A stretch of DNA of 49,348 nucleotides from Streptomyces sp. ISL-96 (GTDB taxonomy: Bacteria > Actinomycetota > Actinomycetes > Streptomycetales > Streptomycetaceae), in NCBI RefSeq assembly GCF_018614035.1, contig NZ_JAGGPA010000063.1, forward strand, positions 1 through 49,348, given 5' to 3'. Positions 30,986 to 38,603 of this stretch are shown here, one piece after another (within the stretch, counting starts at the first letter, position 1; every line of letters starts with the position of its first letter). The notes under the pieces were generated by a model. The model did no database searches, had not been told where the DNA came from, and saw only the letters and a program-made list of their open reading frames with translations. The translations under genes and the position numbers were made by a program.

Positions 30986-32326
30986 TCAGTTGTTCCTTTC
31001 GAGCAGCCGGCCGGTCGGCTCGGCCAGGGTGCCGTTGTCGGCGATACGTACGCCCCGCAGCCACGTCGACTTGACGACGCCCTGCAGGGTCTTGCCCGCG
31101 TACGCCGTCACCTGGTTGCGGTGGTGCAGCTCCGCCGGGTCGACGGTGAAGCTCTCGTCGGGCGCGAGGACGGCGAAGTCGGCGTCGCGGCCGGCCTCGA
31201 TGGCGCCCTTCTGCGAGAGCCCCGCGAGTTCGGCGGGCGCGGCGGACATCCAGCGGACGACGTCCTCCAGCGAGCGGCCGCGGCGCCGGGCCTCGGTCCA
31301 GATCGCCGGGAGGCCCAGCTGGAGCGAGGAGATCCCGCCCCACGCGGACGCGAAGTCCGGGGTCTTCAGATCGGTGGTGCAGGGCGAGTGGTCGGAGACG
31401 ATGCAGTCGATCGTGCCGTCCGCGAGCCCCTCCCACAGCGCGTCCTGGTTCTCGGCCTCACGGATCGGCGGGCAGCACTTGAACTCCGTTGCCCCGTCCG
31501 GGACTTCCTCGGCCGTGAGGGTGAGGAAGTGCGGGCAGGACTCGACCGTGATGCGTACGCCCTCGCGCTTGGCGGCGGCGATGAGCGGCAGCGCGTCCGA
31601 GGACGACAGGTGCAGCACATGCACGCGGGCGCCGAGGCGCTTGGCGTGCGCGATCAGGCCCTCGATCGCGGTGTTCTCGGCGTCACGCGGCCGCGAGGCG
31701 AGGAAGTCGGCGTACGCCGGACCGCTCTTCTGCGGGGCGGTCTCCAGGTGGTGCGGGTCCTCGGCGTGGACGATCAGCTGTCCGCCGAAGCCGGTGATCT
31801 CGGCCATCGACCGGGCGAGCTGCTCCTGGTCGAGCTGGGGGAACTCCTCGACGCCCGAGGGCGAGAGGAAGCACTTGAAGCCGAAGACTCCGGCGTCGTA
31901 CAGCGGCCGCAGGTCCTTCACGTTGGACGGGATCGCGCCGCCCCAGAAGCCGACGTCGATGTGCGCCTTGCTGCGGGCGACGTCCTGCTTGGTGCGCAGG
32001 TTGTCGACCGTGGTGGTCGGCGGCAGGGAGTTCAGTGGCATGTCGAGCAGCGTGGTGATGCCGCCCGCGGCGGCCGCGCGGGTGGCGGTCCAGAAGCCCT
32101 CCCACTCGGTGCGGCCCGGGTCGTTCACGTGGACGTGGGTGTCGACGAGGCCGGGGAGCAGGACGTCGTCCCCGAAGTCCTCCAGCCGGGCCCCGGCCGG
32201 CACCTCGGCGTCGTACGGCAGCACGGCCGTGATCTTCCCGTCGGCGACGGCGACCGATGCGGCACGCGTCCCCTCGGGGGTGATGACGCGCGTCGAGCGC
32301 AGTACCAGTTCCACGACGTCGGACAC
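30986..32326 (-). CDS. allB: Allantoinase
   Basis: The 446-aa metal-dependent amidohydrolase has DTHVHVND (metal ligands His64 and His66), the carboxylated Lys in FGFKCFLSPSG (Lys151), further His ligands in VHAED (187) and HLSSS, and the metal-binding Asp in SDHSPC. It opens the hydantoin ring of allantoin to give allantoate. I choose GTG 32326, with GAGG upstream. Its promoter (32373-32401) has a palindrome over the start site, so it is expected to be repressed by the divergent IclR-type regulator. Confidence 0.94.
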   Translation of the reverse strand: MSDVVELVLRSTRVITPEGTRAASVAVADGKITAVLPYDAEVPAGARLEDFGDDVLLPGLVDTHVHVNDPGRTEWEGFWTATRAAAAGGITTLLDMPLNSLPPTTTVDNLRTKQDVARSKAHIDVGFWGGAIPSNVKDLRPLYDAGVFGFKCFLSPSGVEEFPQLDQEQLARSMAEITGFGGQLIVHAEDPHHLETAPQKSGPAYADFLASRPRDAENTAIEGLIAHAKRLGARVHVLHLSSSDALPLIAAAKREGVRITVESCPHFLTLTAEEVPDGATEFKCCPPIREAENQDALWEGLADGTIDCIVSDHSPCTTDLKTPDFASAWGGISSLQLGLPAIWTEARRRGRSLEDVVRWMSAAPAELAGLSQKGAIEAGRDADFAVLAPDESFTVDPAELHHRNQVTAYAGKTLQGVVKSTWLRGVRIADNGTLAEPTGRLLERNN

Positions 32327-32353
32327 CCGTGACCTCACTTTCGTATGCGGAAA

Positions 32354-32401
32354 TTCAACGAACTGTTGAAGGAGTCTTCACTTCCGGGTCCGGCCCGTCA
32401 A
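32354..32401 (-). promoter_or_regulatory. Promoter and operator of the allantoinase-allantoicase operon
   Basis: On the minus strand -35 TTGACG (32396-32401) and -10 AAGACT (32373-32378) are 17 bp apart. The palindrome TTCAAC-N5-GTTGAA (32354-32370) covers the expected transcription start near 32366. The same motif, TCAAC-N5-GTTGA, lies in the malate synthase promoter. A repressor there would block initiation. Confidence 0.65.
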
Positions 32402-32495
32402 GACCCTCCCCAGCCCCTGAGACCCCTGTGACCTGCACGGGGATCATGGCTTCGGCCATCTCGCCCATCGCGGCCGCGCACAGCACTCCACACAC

Positions 32496-32525
32496 TTGGA
32501 TGTTTCCACAAAGTGGAAGTATAAT
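32496..32525 (+). promoter_or_regulatory. allR promoter with palindrome in its spacer
   Basis: -35 TTGGAT (32496-32501) and a perfect -10 TATAAT (32520-32525) are 18 bp apart. The spacer carries the perfect palindrome TTCCAC-AAA-GTGGAA (32504-32518). A related sequence, TTCCACCATGAGGAA, fills the same place in the malate synthase promoter. Autoregulation by the IclR-type product is likely. The leader to the GTG at 32704 is about 170 nt and shows no gene. Confidence 0.7.
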
Positions 32526-32703
32526 TCCGGGTGGCAGAAGGTGGCTAGATACAAGAAGAGCGTCAACAGCTCGTTGGAAGTGACCGCCGACACAGGGACA
32601 AACACCCTCTGACCGGCGGGGACGGCTTGACGCAGACCGTGTGCTCCGCGCATGCGGCGGGTAGGCTGCTGCCTTGCCCATCCGCCTCGAAAGGACCGTT
32701 GAC

Positions 32704-33504
32704 GTGCCGTCGTCCAACGCCACCACCGACGCTTCCAAAACCGCTGCGCCCACGGGTGGTGTCCAGTCCCTTGAGCGCGCCTTCGACCTGCTGGAGCGGA
32801 TGGCCGACGCGGGCGGCGAGGTCGGACTCAGCGAGCTCTCCGCCAGCAGCGGTCTGCCGCTGCCGACGATCCACCGGCTGATGCGCACGCTGGTGGCCTG
32901 CGGTTACGTACGCCAGCAGACCAACCGACGCTACTCGCTCGGCCCGCGCCTGATCCGCCTCGGCGAGAGCGCGTCCCGGCTGCTCGGCACCTGGGCCCGC
33001 CCGTACCTCGCCCGCCTGGTCGAGGAGACCGGCGAGACCGCGAACATGGCGCTGCTCGACGGCGACGAGATCGTGTACGTCGCCCAGGTGCCCTCGAAGC
33101 ACTCGATGCGGATGTTCACCGAAGTCGGCCGCCGGGTCCTGCCGCACTCCACGGGCGTCGGAAAGGCCCTCCTCGCGTACACCTCGCCGGAGGAGGTGCG
33201 CGCGCTGCTCGCCCGTACGGGCATGCCGACCGCCACCGAGAAGACGATCACCACGCCGGAGGGCTTCCTGGAGGCCCTGGAGCAGGTCCGCAGGTCCGGT
33301 TACGCCGTGGACGACGGCGAGCAGGAGATCGGCGTCCGCTGCCTGGCGGTGCCGGTGCCCAACTCCCCCACGGCCGCGGCCATCTCGATCTCCGGTCCGG
33401 CGGGCCGGGTGACGGAGGCGGCGACCGAGAAGATCGTTCCGATACTCCAGGAAGTCGCCCAGGACCTGTCGGTCGTGCTGACCAACAACGGAACGCAGGG
33501 CTGA
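32704..33504 (+). CDS. allR: IclR-family regulator, AllR-like
   Basis: The 266-aa protein has an N-terminal IclR winged helix (LSELSASSGLPLPTIHRLMRTLVACGYV) and a C-terminal GAF-like effector domain (MALLDGDEIVYVAQVPSKHSMRMF and LPHSTGVGKALLAY). The GTG at 32704 follows AAAGGA by eight bases. It diverges from allantoinase-allantoicase, as does the described AllR regulator of allantoin use in Streptomyces coelicolor. It probably represses the operon and malate synthase, with an intermediate such as glyoxylate or allantoate relieving it. Its stop is directly adjacent to the convergent ABC ATPase stop. Confidence 0.85.
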   Translation: MPSSNATTDASKTAAPTGGVQSLERAFDLLERMADAGGEVGLSELSASSGLPLPTIHRLMRTLVACGYVRQQTNRRYSLGPRLIRLGESASRLLGTWARPYLARLVEETGETANMALLDGDEIVYVAQVPSKHSMRMFTEVGRRVLPHSTGVGKALLAYTSPEEVRALLARTGMPTATEKTITTPEGFLEALEQVRRSGYAVDDGEQEIGVRCLAVPVPNSPTAAAISISGPAGRVTEAATEKIVPILQEVAQDLSVVLTNNGTQG

Positions 33505-34224
33505 TCAGGCACCGGCCGCCGCCACACCCGGGATACCGGGGATACCGGGGATACGGCCGTCCGCCATCGTCACCGTGGAGTCCATCCGCTCCAGGTGCGC
33601 GCGGTCGTGCGTGACGAGCACCGTCGCCGTGCCGCGCTCGCGCGTCAGCGTGACCAGCAGGTCGAGTACGGCCGCGCCCCGCTCGTGGTCCAGGGCGCTG
33701 GTCGGCTCGTCGACCAGCAGGACCGCCGGTTCGTTCATCAGCGCGCGGGCGATGTTCACCCGCTGGCGCTGACCGCCGGACAACTGGTGCGGGCGGCGGT
33801 CGGCCTTGTCCGCGAGCCCGACCGCCTCCAGCAGCTCCCGCGCACGGTCACGGACCTGGCGCGGCGGGCGTCCCGCCAGGTGAGCCATCACCTGAAGCTG
33901 CTCGGCCGAGGTGAGGGACGGCAGCAGGTTCGGCTGCTGGAACACGATGCCGATGCGCGTACGCCGCAGCTCCGCCTTCTCGGCCCGGCTCAGGGGGCCC
34001 GTGTCCGTACCGTCGACCACCACCCTCCCCCGGTCCGGTGAGACCAGCGTCGCGGCAACGGCGAGCAGGCTGGACTTGCCGGAGCCGGACGGCCCGACGA
34101 CGGCCGTGAGCGAGCCCGCGGCGGCTTCGAGCGTGATGTCGTCGAGCGCGGTCAGGCGGGAGTCGCCGTCGGGGTAGGTGAGGGTGACGCCCGTAAGGGA
34201 CAGGGACTGAGACTGAGCGGTCAT
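33505..34224 (-). CDS. ABC transporter ATP-binding protein (MacB/LolD type)
   Basis: The 239-aa ATPase has Walker A GPSGSGKS, Q-loop FQQPNLLPSLT, signature LSGGQRQR, Walker B VLLVDEPTSAL and switch His in VTHDRAHL. This class partners FtsX-like permeases in exporters of lipoproteins, peptides or antibiotics. It overlaps the permease gene by 4 bp. The C-terminus carries GIPGIPG, encoded by 9-bp repeats at 33531-33554. The divergent two-component system probably controls it. Confidence 0.9.
   Translation of the reverse strand: MTAQSQSLSLTGVTLTYPDGDSRLTALDDITLEAAAGSLTAVVGPSGSGKSSLLAVAATLVSPDRGRVVVDGTDTGPLSRAEKAELRRTRIGIVFQQPNLLPSLTSAEQLQVMAHLAGRPPRQVRDRARELLEAVGLADKADRRPHQLSGGQRQRVNIARALMNEPAVLLVDEPTSALDHERGAAVLDLLVTLTRERGTATVLVTHDRAHLERMDSTVTMADGRIPGIPGIPGVAAAGA
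33531..33554. repeat. 9-bp tandem repeat in the ABC ATPase 3' end
   Basis: GGATACCGG occurs twice, followed by a partial third unit, giving the repeated tripeptide Ile-Pro-Gly near the protein C-terminus. Nine is a multiple of three, so copy changes stay in frame. The histidine kinase across the divergent promoter shows the same kind of C-terminal repeat. Confidence 0.8.
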
Positions 34225-35300
34225 CGGGCGCTCCCGAGGGCGATGAGGGGATCGACGGCGGTGATGCGCCGGATGGAGAGTGCGGCGCCGAGGACGCCGA
34301 GGCCCGCTATCACGGCGGCCGGCACGAGCAGCGTCGCCGGTTCGAGTACGAACGGGACCGCGTCACCCGCGACGGCGCCGCCGATGAGGGTGGCAAGTGC
34401 GGTGCCCACGAACGTACCGGCGCCCAGCATCAGGACGGCCTGGCCGAGCGCGTCCCGCAGCAGATAGGGCGTGGAGGCGCCGAGCGCCTTCAGGACCGCG
34501 ATGTCGCCGCTGCGCTGGATCGTCCAGACGGTGAAGAAGGCGCCGACGACGAGCGCCGAGATGACGAAGAGGAAGCCGCGCATCAGCTGGAGCGAGCCGT
34601 TCTCCGCCTCGTAGGAGGCGAGGGCGCTCAGCGAGCCGTCGATCGTGCGGGTCTCGGTGCCCGCCGCCCGGTCGCCCGCCGCGAGGTCCGCGCCTTCGCC
34701 GGTGGTCAGGGCGACGACGGTGGCCTGCGGCTCCCTGCTGTGGCTGAGCCGCTGCCAGTCGTCGAGCGAAGTCCACACCACAGGCGTGTGGCTGTACGAG
34801 TCGTCGCCCTCGACGGCGGCGACGGTCTCCTCCACGTCGCCGACCCGCACCTTGTCCCCGACCCCGGCGCCGCCCAGGTCCTCGGCCGCCTGTACGGACA
34901 GCACGACCCGCCCGGACCCGAAACCCCCGACCGCCGGGGCCAGGCCCGAACCCGGCTCGACGCCGAACACCGACACGGCGGCCGTCCGTTCCCCCGCCCG
35001 CGCATTGGTCGTACGGATACCGAGCGGCTCGGCGGCGGTGATGCCGGGCTGCCGTCCCCACTTCCGCCAGACGCTCTCGCCGACCGACGAATTGGTGAAC
35101 GAAACCTCCTGCCCCTCGGGCGGCCGGTCGAAGGCCAGCCGGTCGGCCGGGAGCGAGGTGATGGCCGAGGTGTTGTCCCTGGCCAGCCCGGAGGTGAGGC
35201 CGGACAGCAGCCCGACGAGCAACGTGATCAGCACGACGACCGTGCCCATGAGCGCGAACCGGCCCTTGGCGAACCGGAGATCTCTCCATGCGACAAACAT
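34221..35300 (-). CDS. FtsX-like ABC transporter permease
   Basis: The 359-aa protein has an N-terminal helix (ALMGTVVVLITLLVGLLSG), a large extracytoplasmic MacB-PCD-like domain (about residues 45-235) and three C-terminal helices with the FtsX motif DIAVLKALGASTPYLL. Together with the ATPase downstream it forms a mechanotransmission-type ABC complex rather than a classical importer. Divergence from a NarL-type two-component system suggests export or tolerance of a cell-envelope-active compound. The ligand is unknown. Confidence 0.9.
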   Translation of the reverse strand: MFVAWRDLRFAKGRFALMGTVVVLITLLVGLLSGLTSGLARDNTSAITSLPADRLAFDRPPEGQEVSFTNSSVGESVWRKWGRQPGITAAEPLGIRTTNARAGERTAAVSVFGVEPGSGLAPAVGGFGSGRVVLSVQAAEDLGGAGVGDKVRVGDVEETVAAVEGDDSYSHTPVVWTSLDDWQRLSHSREPQATVVALTTGEGADLAAGDRAAGTETRTIDGSLSALASYEAENGSLQLMRGFLFVISALVVGAFFTVWTIQRSGDIAVLKALGASTPYLLRDALGQAVLMLGAGTFVGTALATLIGGAVAGDAVPFVLEPATLLVPAAVIAGLGVLGAALSIRRITAVDPLIALGSAR

Positions 35301-35357
35301 GTTTCCAGCCTGGACGCGGGGGCGCGTGAAAACATCGCGCCACGGATCGTCGCGACA

Positions 35358-35375
35358 TCAATCTTTTGATTGACG
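35358..35375. promoter_or_regulatory. Palindrome overlapping a -35 box upstream of the histidine kinase
   Basis: TCAATC-TTTT-GATTGA (35358-35373) is a perfect inverted repeat, and its last bases overlap TTGACG (35370-35375), a plausible -35 for the kinase operon. A matching -10 (TACGCT, 20 bp away) is weak. The position between the divergent ABC and two-component operons fits a response-regulator site. Confidence 0.45.
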
Positions 35376-35410
35376 GGGCAACGGCGCCGGAGCCCTACGC
35401 TGGAAAAGCC

Positions 35411-36706
35411 ATGGAACCAAGCCCTGCTCTACCCAGCCCTTCCCTACCCGGCTCCGCCCTCCCCGGCCCTTCCTCCTCCCCCTCGGCCCTCCCCTCCCGT
35501 CCCCTCACTCCCGTACTGCGCGCACTGCGTCTGTGTCTGCACGCGCTGCTCGGCGGACTGATCGCGCTCGCCGCCGTGAAGGCGGTGGCCGACGACGCCC
35601 CCGACGCGACCGCGGTGGTGCTCGCGGCCGTCACGATGGCCGTCGTCTACACCGTCGGGACGCTGAACCCGGCCGTCGACCGCTCCCCCCGGGCCGCCGC
35701 CGTCTGGCTCGCCGCGCTGGGCCTCGCCTGGCTGATACTGCTGGCCCTGTCCCCCGACGGACTGTGGGCGGCGTTCCCGCTGTACTTCCTCCAGCTGCAC
35801 CTGCTGCCGACGCGCTGGGGCCTGACCGCGGTCGTCGCGACGGCGGCCGCCGCCATCGCCGGCTTCGTCCTGCACGGGCAGGCGGTGACGCCCGGAACGT
35901 TCATCGGGCCACTGCTCGGCGCCGCCGTCGCCGTGGCCACGGTCCTCGGCTATCAGGCGCTGTACCGGGAGAGCGAGCGGCGCCGCGAGCTCATCGACGA
36001 GCTGCTCGCGACCCGCGAAGACCTGGCCGCCGCCGAACGGACGGCCGGGACGCTGGCCGAGCGCGAGCGGCTGGCCCGCGAGATCCACGACACGCTCGCC
36101 CAGGGCCTGTCCAGCATCCAGCTCCTGCTGCGCGCCGCCGAGCGCGCCCTGCCCGTCGGCGATCCGGCCGCCGCGCATGTCCGCCAGGCCCGGGCGGCGG
36201 CGCAGGACAACCTGGCCGAGGCGCGCCGGTTCGTACGGGCCCTGACCCCGCCCGACCTGGAACACGGCTCGCTGCCGGCCGCGCTGGAGCGGCTGTGCGC
36301 GGCGACTCCCGGGCTCGCGGTGCGGTTCGCCGTGAGCGGTACGCCGGTGAAGCTGCCCACTCCGTACGAGGTGGCCCTGCTGCGCGTCGCCCAGTCGGCG
36401 CTCGCCAACACGGTGCGGCACGCGGGCGCCACACGCGCCGAGATCACCCTCAGCTTCATGGACACCTCGGTGGCGCTTGACGTCGTGGACGACGGCGTCG
36501 GCTTTGACCCCCTGGCGGCCCGCGACGCGCGGACGGGCGGCGGTTTCGGCCTGCCCGCGATGCGCTCGCGGGCGCGCTCGCTCGGCGGCATGCTGAGCGT
36601 CGAGTCGGCGCCGGGACAGGGAACGGCCGTAGCGATCACCCTGCCCCTGCCCCTGCCTTCCGGAGACCCTGGAGACCCTGGAGACCCTGGAGACCCCACG
36701 TGCTGA
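35411..36706 (+). CDS. NarL-type sensor histidine kinase
   Basis: The 431-aa protein has an N-terminal Pro/Ser-rich tail and about five to six membrane helices (30-190) with almost no external sensor domain. A coiled linker leads to a HisKA_3 dimerisation helix with phospho-acceptor His226 (AREIHDTLAQGLSSIQ), followed by a HATPase domain (N box LANTVRHAG, G box DDGVGFDP). Intramembrane-sensing kinases of this LiaS/DesK-like type usually respond to envelope stress. The C-terminus is a Gly-Asp-Pro repeat (36662-36697). The response regulator gene overlaps by 7 bp. The adjacent FtsX-type exporter is the probable target. Confidence 0.9.
   Translation: MEPSPALPSPSLPGSALPGPSSSPSALPSRPLTPVLRALRLCLHALLGGLIALAAVKAVADDAPDATAVVLAAVTMAVVYTVGTLNPAVDRSPRAAAVWLAALGLAWLILLALSPDGLWAAFPLYFLQLHLLPTRWGLTAVVATAAAAIAGFVLHGQAVTPGTFIGPLLGAAVAVATVLGYQALYRESERRRELIDELLATREDLAAAERTAGTLAERERLAREIHDTLAQGLSSIQLLLRAAERALPVGDPAAAHVRQARAAAQDNLAEARRFVRALTPPDLEHGSLPAALERLCAATPGLAVRFAVSGTPVKLPTPYEVALLRVAQSALANTVRHAGATRAEITLSFMDTSVALDVVDDGVGFDPLAARDARTGGGFGLPAMRSRARSLGGMLSVESAPGQGTAVAITLPLPLPSGDPGDPGDPGDPTC
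36662..36697. repeat. 9-bp tandem repeat (x4) containing the regulator's RBS
   Basis: GGAGACCCT occurs three times, followed by GGAGACCCC. It encodes a Gly-Asp-Pro repeat at the kinase C-terminus. Each unit contains GGAG, and the last one is the Shine-Dalgarno site of the response regulator (GTG at 36700, seven bases later). Confidence 0.85.
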
Positions 36707-37344
36707 CCCCCGGCGCCCCGGTCCGCCTGCTGCTGGCCGACGACCATCCCGTCGTACGGGCGGGCCTGCGCGCCGTACTCGACACCGAGGAGGGCTTCCT
36801 GGTCGTCGCGGAGGCGGCGACCGCGGAGCAGGCCGTGGAGCTCGCGGCGGCGGACGACTTCGACGTCGTACTGATGGACCTGCAGTTCGGGCCGGGCAGG
36901 ATGCACGGTTCGGAGGCCACCGCCGCGATCACCGCGCGGCCGGGATCGCCCCGGGTGCTCGTCCTGACGACGTACGACACGGACGCCGACATCCTGGCGG
37001 CGGTGGAGGCGGGCGCGAGCGGCTACCTGCTCAAGGACGCGCCGCCGGAGGAACTGTCGGGCGCGGTACGCACGGCGGCGGCCGGCCGGTCGGCGCTGGC
37101 GCCTGCGGTCGCGCACCGGCTGATGGACCGGATGCGGACGCCGGCCCAGGCGCTGACGCGGCGCGAGCTGGAGGTGCTGCAACTGGTCGGCGACGGTCTG
37201 TCGAACCAGCAGATCAGCAAGAAGCTGTTCCTCAGCCAGGCGACGGTCAAGTCCCATCTGGTGCACATATACGCGAAGTTGGGCGTGGACTCGCGCACGT
37301 CCGCGGTGGCGATGGCGACGGCCCGCCGCCTGATCCGCCGCTAG
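36700..37344 (+). CDS. NarL/LuxR-type response regulator
   Basis: The 214-aa protein has a receiver domain (acidic pair Asp14-Asp15, phospho-acceptor Asp60 in LMDLQ, Thr90-Thr91, Lys112) and a LuxR-type DNA-binding domain (LTRRELEVLQLVGDGLSNQQISKKLFLSQATVKSHL, about 145-205). It overlaps the kinase gene by 7 bp and is its cognate partner. It probably binds the intergenic palindrome at 35358-35373 and activates the divergent ABC genes. Its stop overlaps the convergent DUF5955 gene by 4 bp. Confidence 0.92.
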   Translation: MLTPGAPVRLLLADDHPVVRAGLRAVLDTEEGFLVVAEAATAEQAVELAAADDFDVVLMDLQFGPGRMHGSEATAAITARPGSPRVLVLTTYDTDADILAAVEAGASGYLLKDAPPEELSGAVRTAAAGRSALAPAVAHRLMDRMRTPAQALTRRELEVLQLVGDGLSNQQISKKLFLSQATVKSHLVHIYAKLGVDSRTSAVAMATARRLIRR

Positions 37345-37649
37345 TCGCGGCGGCCGAAGAGTTCAACCGCGTTGCGTACCTGCGTCATCGCTTCCGCCAG
37401 CGCGCTCACCGAGCCGATCGACCCCGCGACCAGCAGCAGCGAACGCCGCAGCCGCATGATCTCGGGTACGCCGCTCAATGCCATCGCGTGCAGCGACGCC
37501 AATTCGTCCTCGGCGACTCCCCGGTCGGGCAATTCCACAGGGTGGCCGGCCAATTCACGGCGCAACCGCGAAACGGCAGCACGCAGCTCCGTTACTCGCG
37601 GGTCCTCACCGTTGCCGGTCACGCACCTCTGTTCCGCACTTCTCAACAA
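37341..37649 (-). CDS. DUF5955 family protein
   Basis: The 102-aa, mostly helical, soluble protein matches my recollection of the Streptomyces DUF5955 family: an N-terminal part with DPRVTELRAAVSRLRRELAGHP, a middle acidic helix and LRRSLLLVAGSIGSVSALAEAM. The function of the family is unknown. It stands alone on the minus strand and converges on the response regulator. Start codon choice is not certain; 37649 gives the usual family length. Confidence 0.7.
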   Translation of the reverse strand: MLRSAEQRCVTGNGEDPRVTELRAAVSRLRRELAGHPVELPDRGVAEDELASLHAMALSGVPEIMRLRRSLLLVAGSIGSVSALAEAMTQVRNAVELFGRRD

Positions 37650-37774
37650 GGTTTCTCCCCCAGTGGTTCAGCCCGTACGGCGTTGGTCGGACGCCGTACA
37701 CAGGAGCTGGGGTCAGTTAACGCCAATCGGCGCCCTGTACGCCACTTGGCCTCCCGATGCGGTATGCAGAACCC

Positions 37775-38386
37775 ATGGCACGTACAAGGAATGACGGGGC
37801 CGCCGGCATCGCCGGGCTTCTGCTCGCGGCCGGCGGCGGGCGGCGGCTCGGCGGGCGGCCGAAGGCGCTGCTGGAGTACCGGGGGCGGCCGCTGGTCGAG
37901 CACGCGGTACGGGTGCTGCGCGAGGGCGGCTGCGGTCCGGTGCACGTGGTGCTGGGGGCGGCGGCCGCGCAGGTGCGCGAGCACGCCGACCTGACCGGAT
38001 GTGTGCTGGTCGACAACCCGGAGTGGGACGAGGGGATGGGTTCGTCTCTGCGTACCGGCCTGGCGTCCCTGGCCGGTACGGACGCTTCGGCCGCGCTCGT
38101 CTCGCTGGTCGACCAGCCGGGGATCGGCGCGGCGGCGGTGCGGCGGGTCGTGGCGGCGTACCGCACACCTTCGAGCCTCGTGGCGGCGGCGTACGACGGG
38201 AAGAGGGGGCATCCGGTGCTCTTCGGCGCCGAGCGGTGGGCGGACGTCATGACGAGTGCGACAGGCGACCGGGGGGCACGCGCCTATCTGAAGGAGCACG
38301 AGGACGCGGTCACCCTCGTCGAGTGCGGGGATGTGGCCGCGGCGTACGACATCGACACGCCGGAGGACCTGAGGCACCTGGAGTGA
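37775..38386 (+). CDS. MocA-like nucleotidyltransferase
   Basis: The protein is about 203 aa from ATG 37775 (ATG 37757 is an alternative). It opens with the NTP-binding motif LLLAAGGGRRLGGRPKALLEY and contains VLVDNPEWDEGMGSSLRTGL and SLVDQPGIGAAAV, typical of MobA/MocA-type transferases. MocA attaches CMP to molybdopterin for xanthine-dehydrogenase-type enzymes, which would fit the purine-degradation genes nearby. No xanthine dehydrogenase gene is in the window, so a different NTP:sugar or cofactor reaction remains possible. It lies 217 bp upstream of malate synthase, in the same direction. Confidence 0.8.
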   Translation: MARTRNDGAAGIAGLLLAAGGGRRLGGRPKALLEYRGRPLVEHAVRVLREGGCGPVHVVLGAAAAQVREHADLTGCVLVDNPEWDEGMGSSLRTGLASLAGTDASAALVSLVDQPGIGAAAVRRVVAAYRTPSSLVAAAYDGKRGHPVLFGAERWADVMTSATGDRGARAYLKEHEDAVTLVECGDVAAAYDIDTPEDLRHLE

Positions 38387-38435
38387 CTGACATGGCACTG
38401 AGCGCCAGTTTCTGTCGACTATGAGAATCTCGACG

Positions 38436-38475
38436 TCAACAGACCGTTGAACTTCCACCATGAGGAAACTAGTAT
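38436..38475 (+). promoter_or_regulatory. Malate synthase promoter with two operator-like motifs
   Basis: -35 TTGAAC (38447-38452) and -10 TAGTAT (38470-38475) are 17 bp apart. TCAAC-N5-GTTGA (38436-38450) overlaps the -35, and TTCCAC-CAT-GAGGAA (38453-38467) fills the spacer. The first motif recurs at the allantoinase promoter, the second at the allR promoter. The leader to the ATG at 38604 is about 120 nt. Confidence 0.7.
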
Positions 38476-38603
38476 CCACACGTCAGAAGCGCCCTGTACC
38501 ACCCGGCGGCGCCCGCGACCGTACCTCGGAGCCATGGCACTCTGTGCCGTTCTTGGGCGACCCTGCGGCCGTAACGCGCCGGTCGCCTAAGGAGTGACAG
38601 CTC

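Noticed and set aside
32526..32703. Riboswitch in the long allR leader
   Set aside because: No known riboswitch consensus or conserved stem-loop series was recognisable; it is probably an ordinary long leader.
33505..33560. CRISPR-like or minisatellite array at the short tandem repeats
   Set aside because: Units are 9 bp, contiguous and in frame, without spacers or cas genes.
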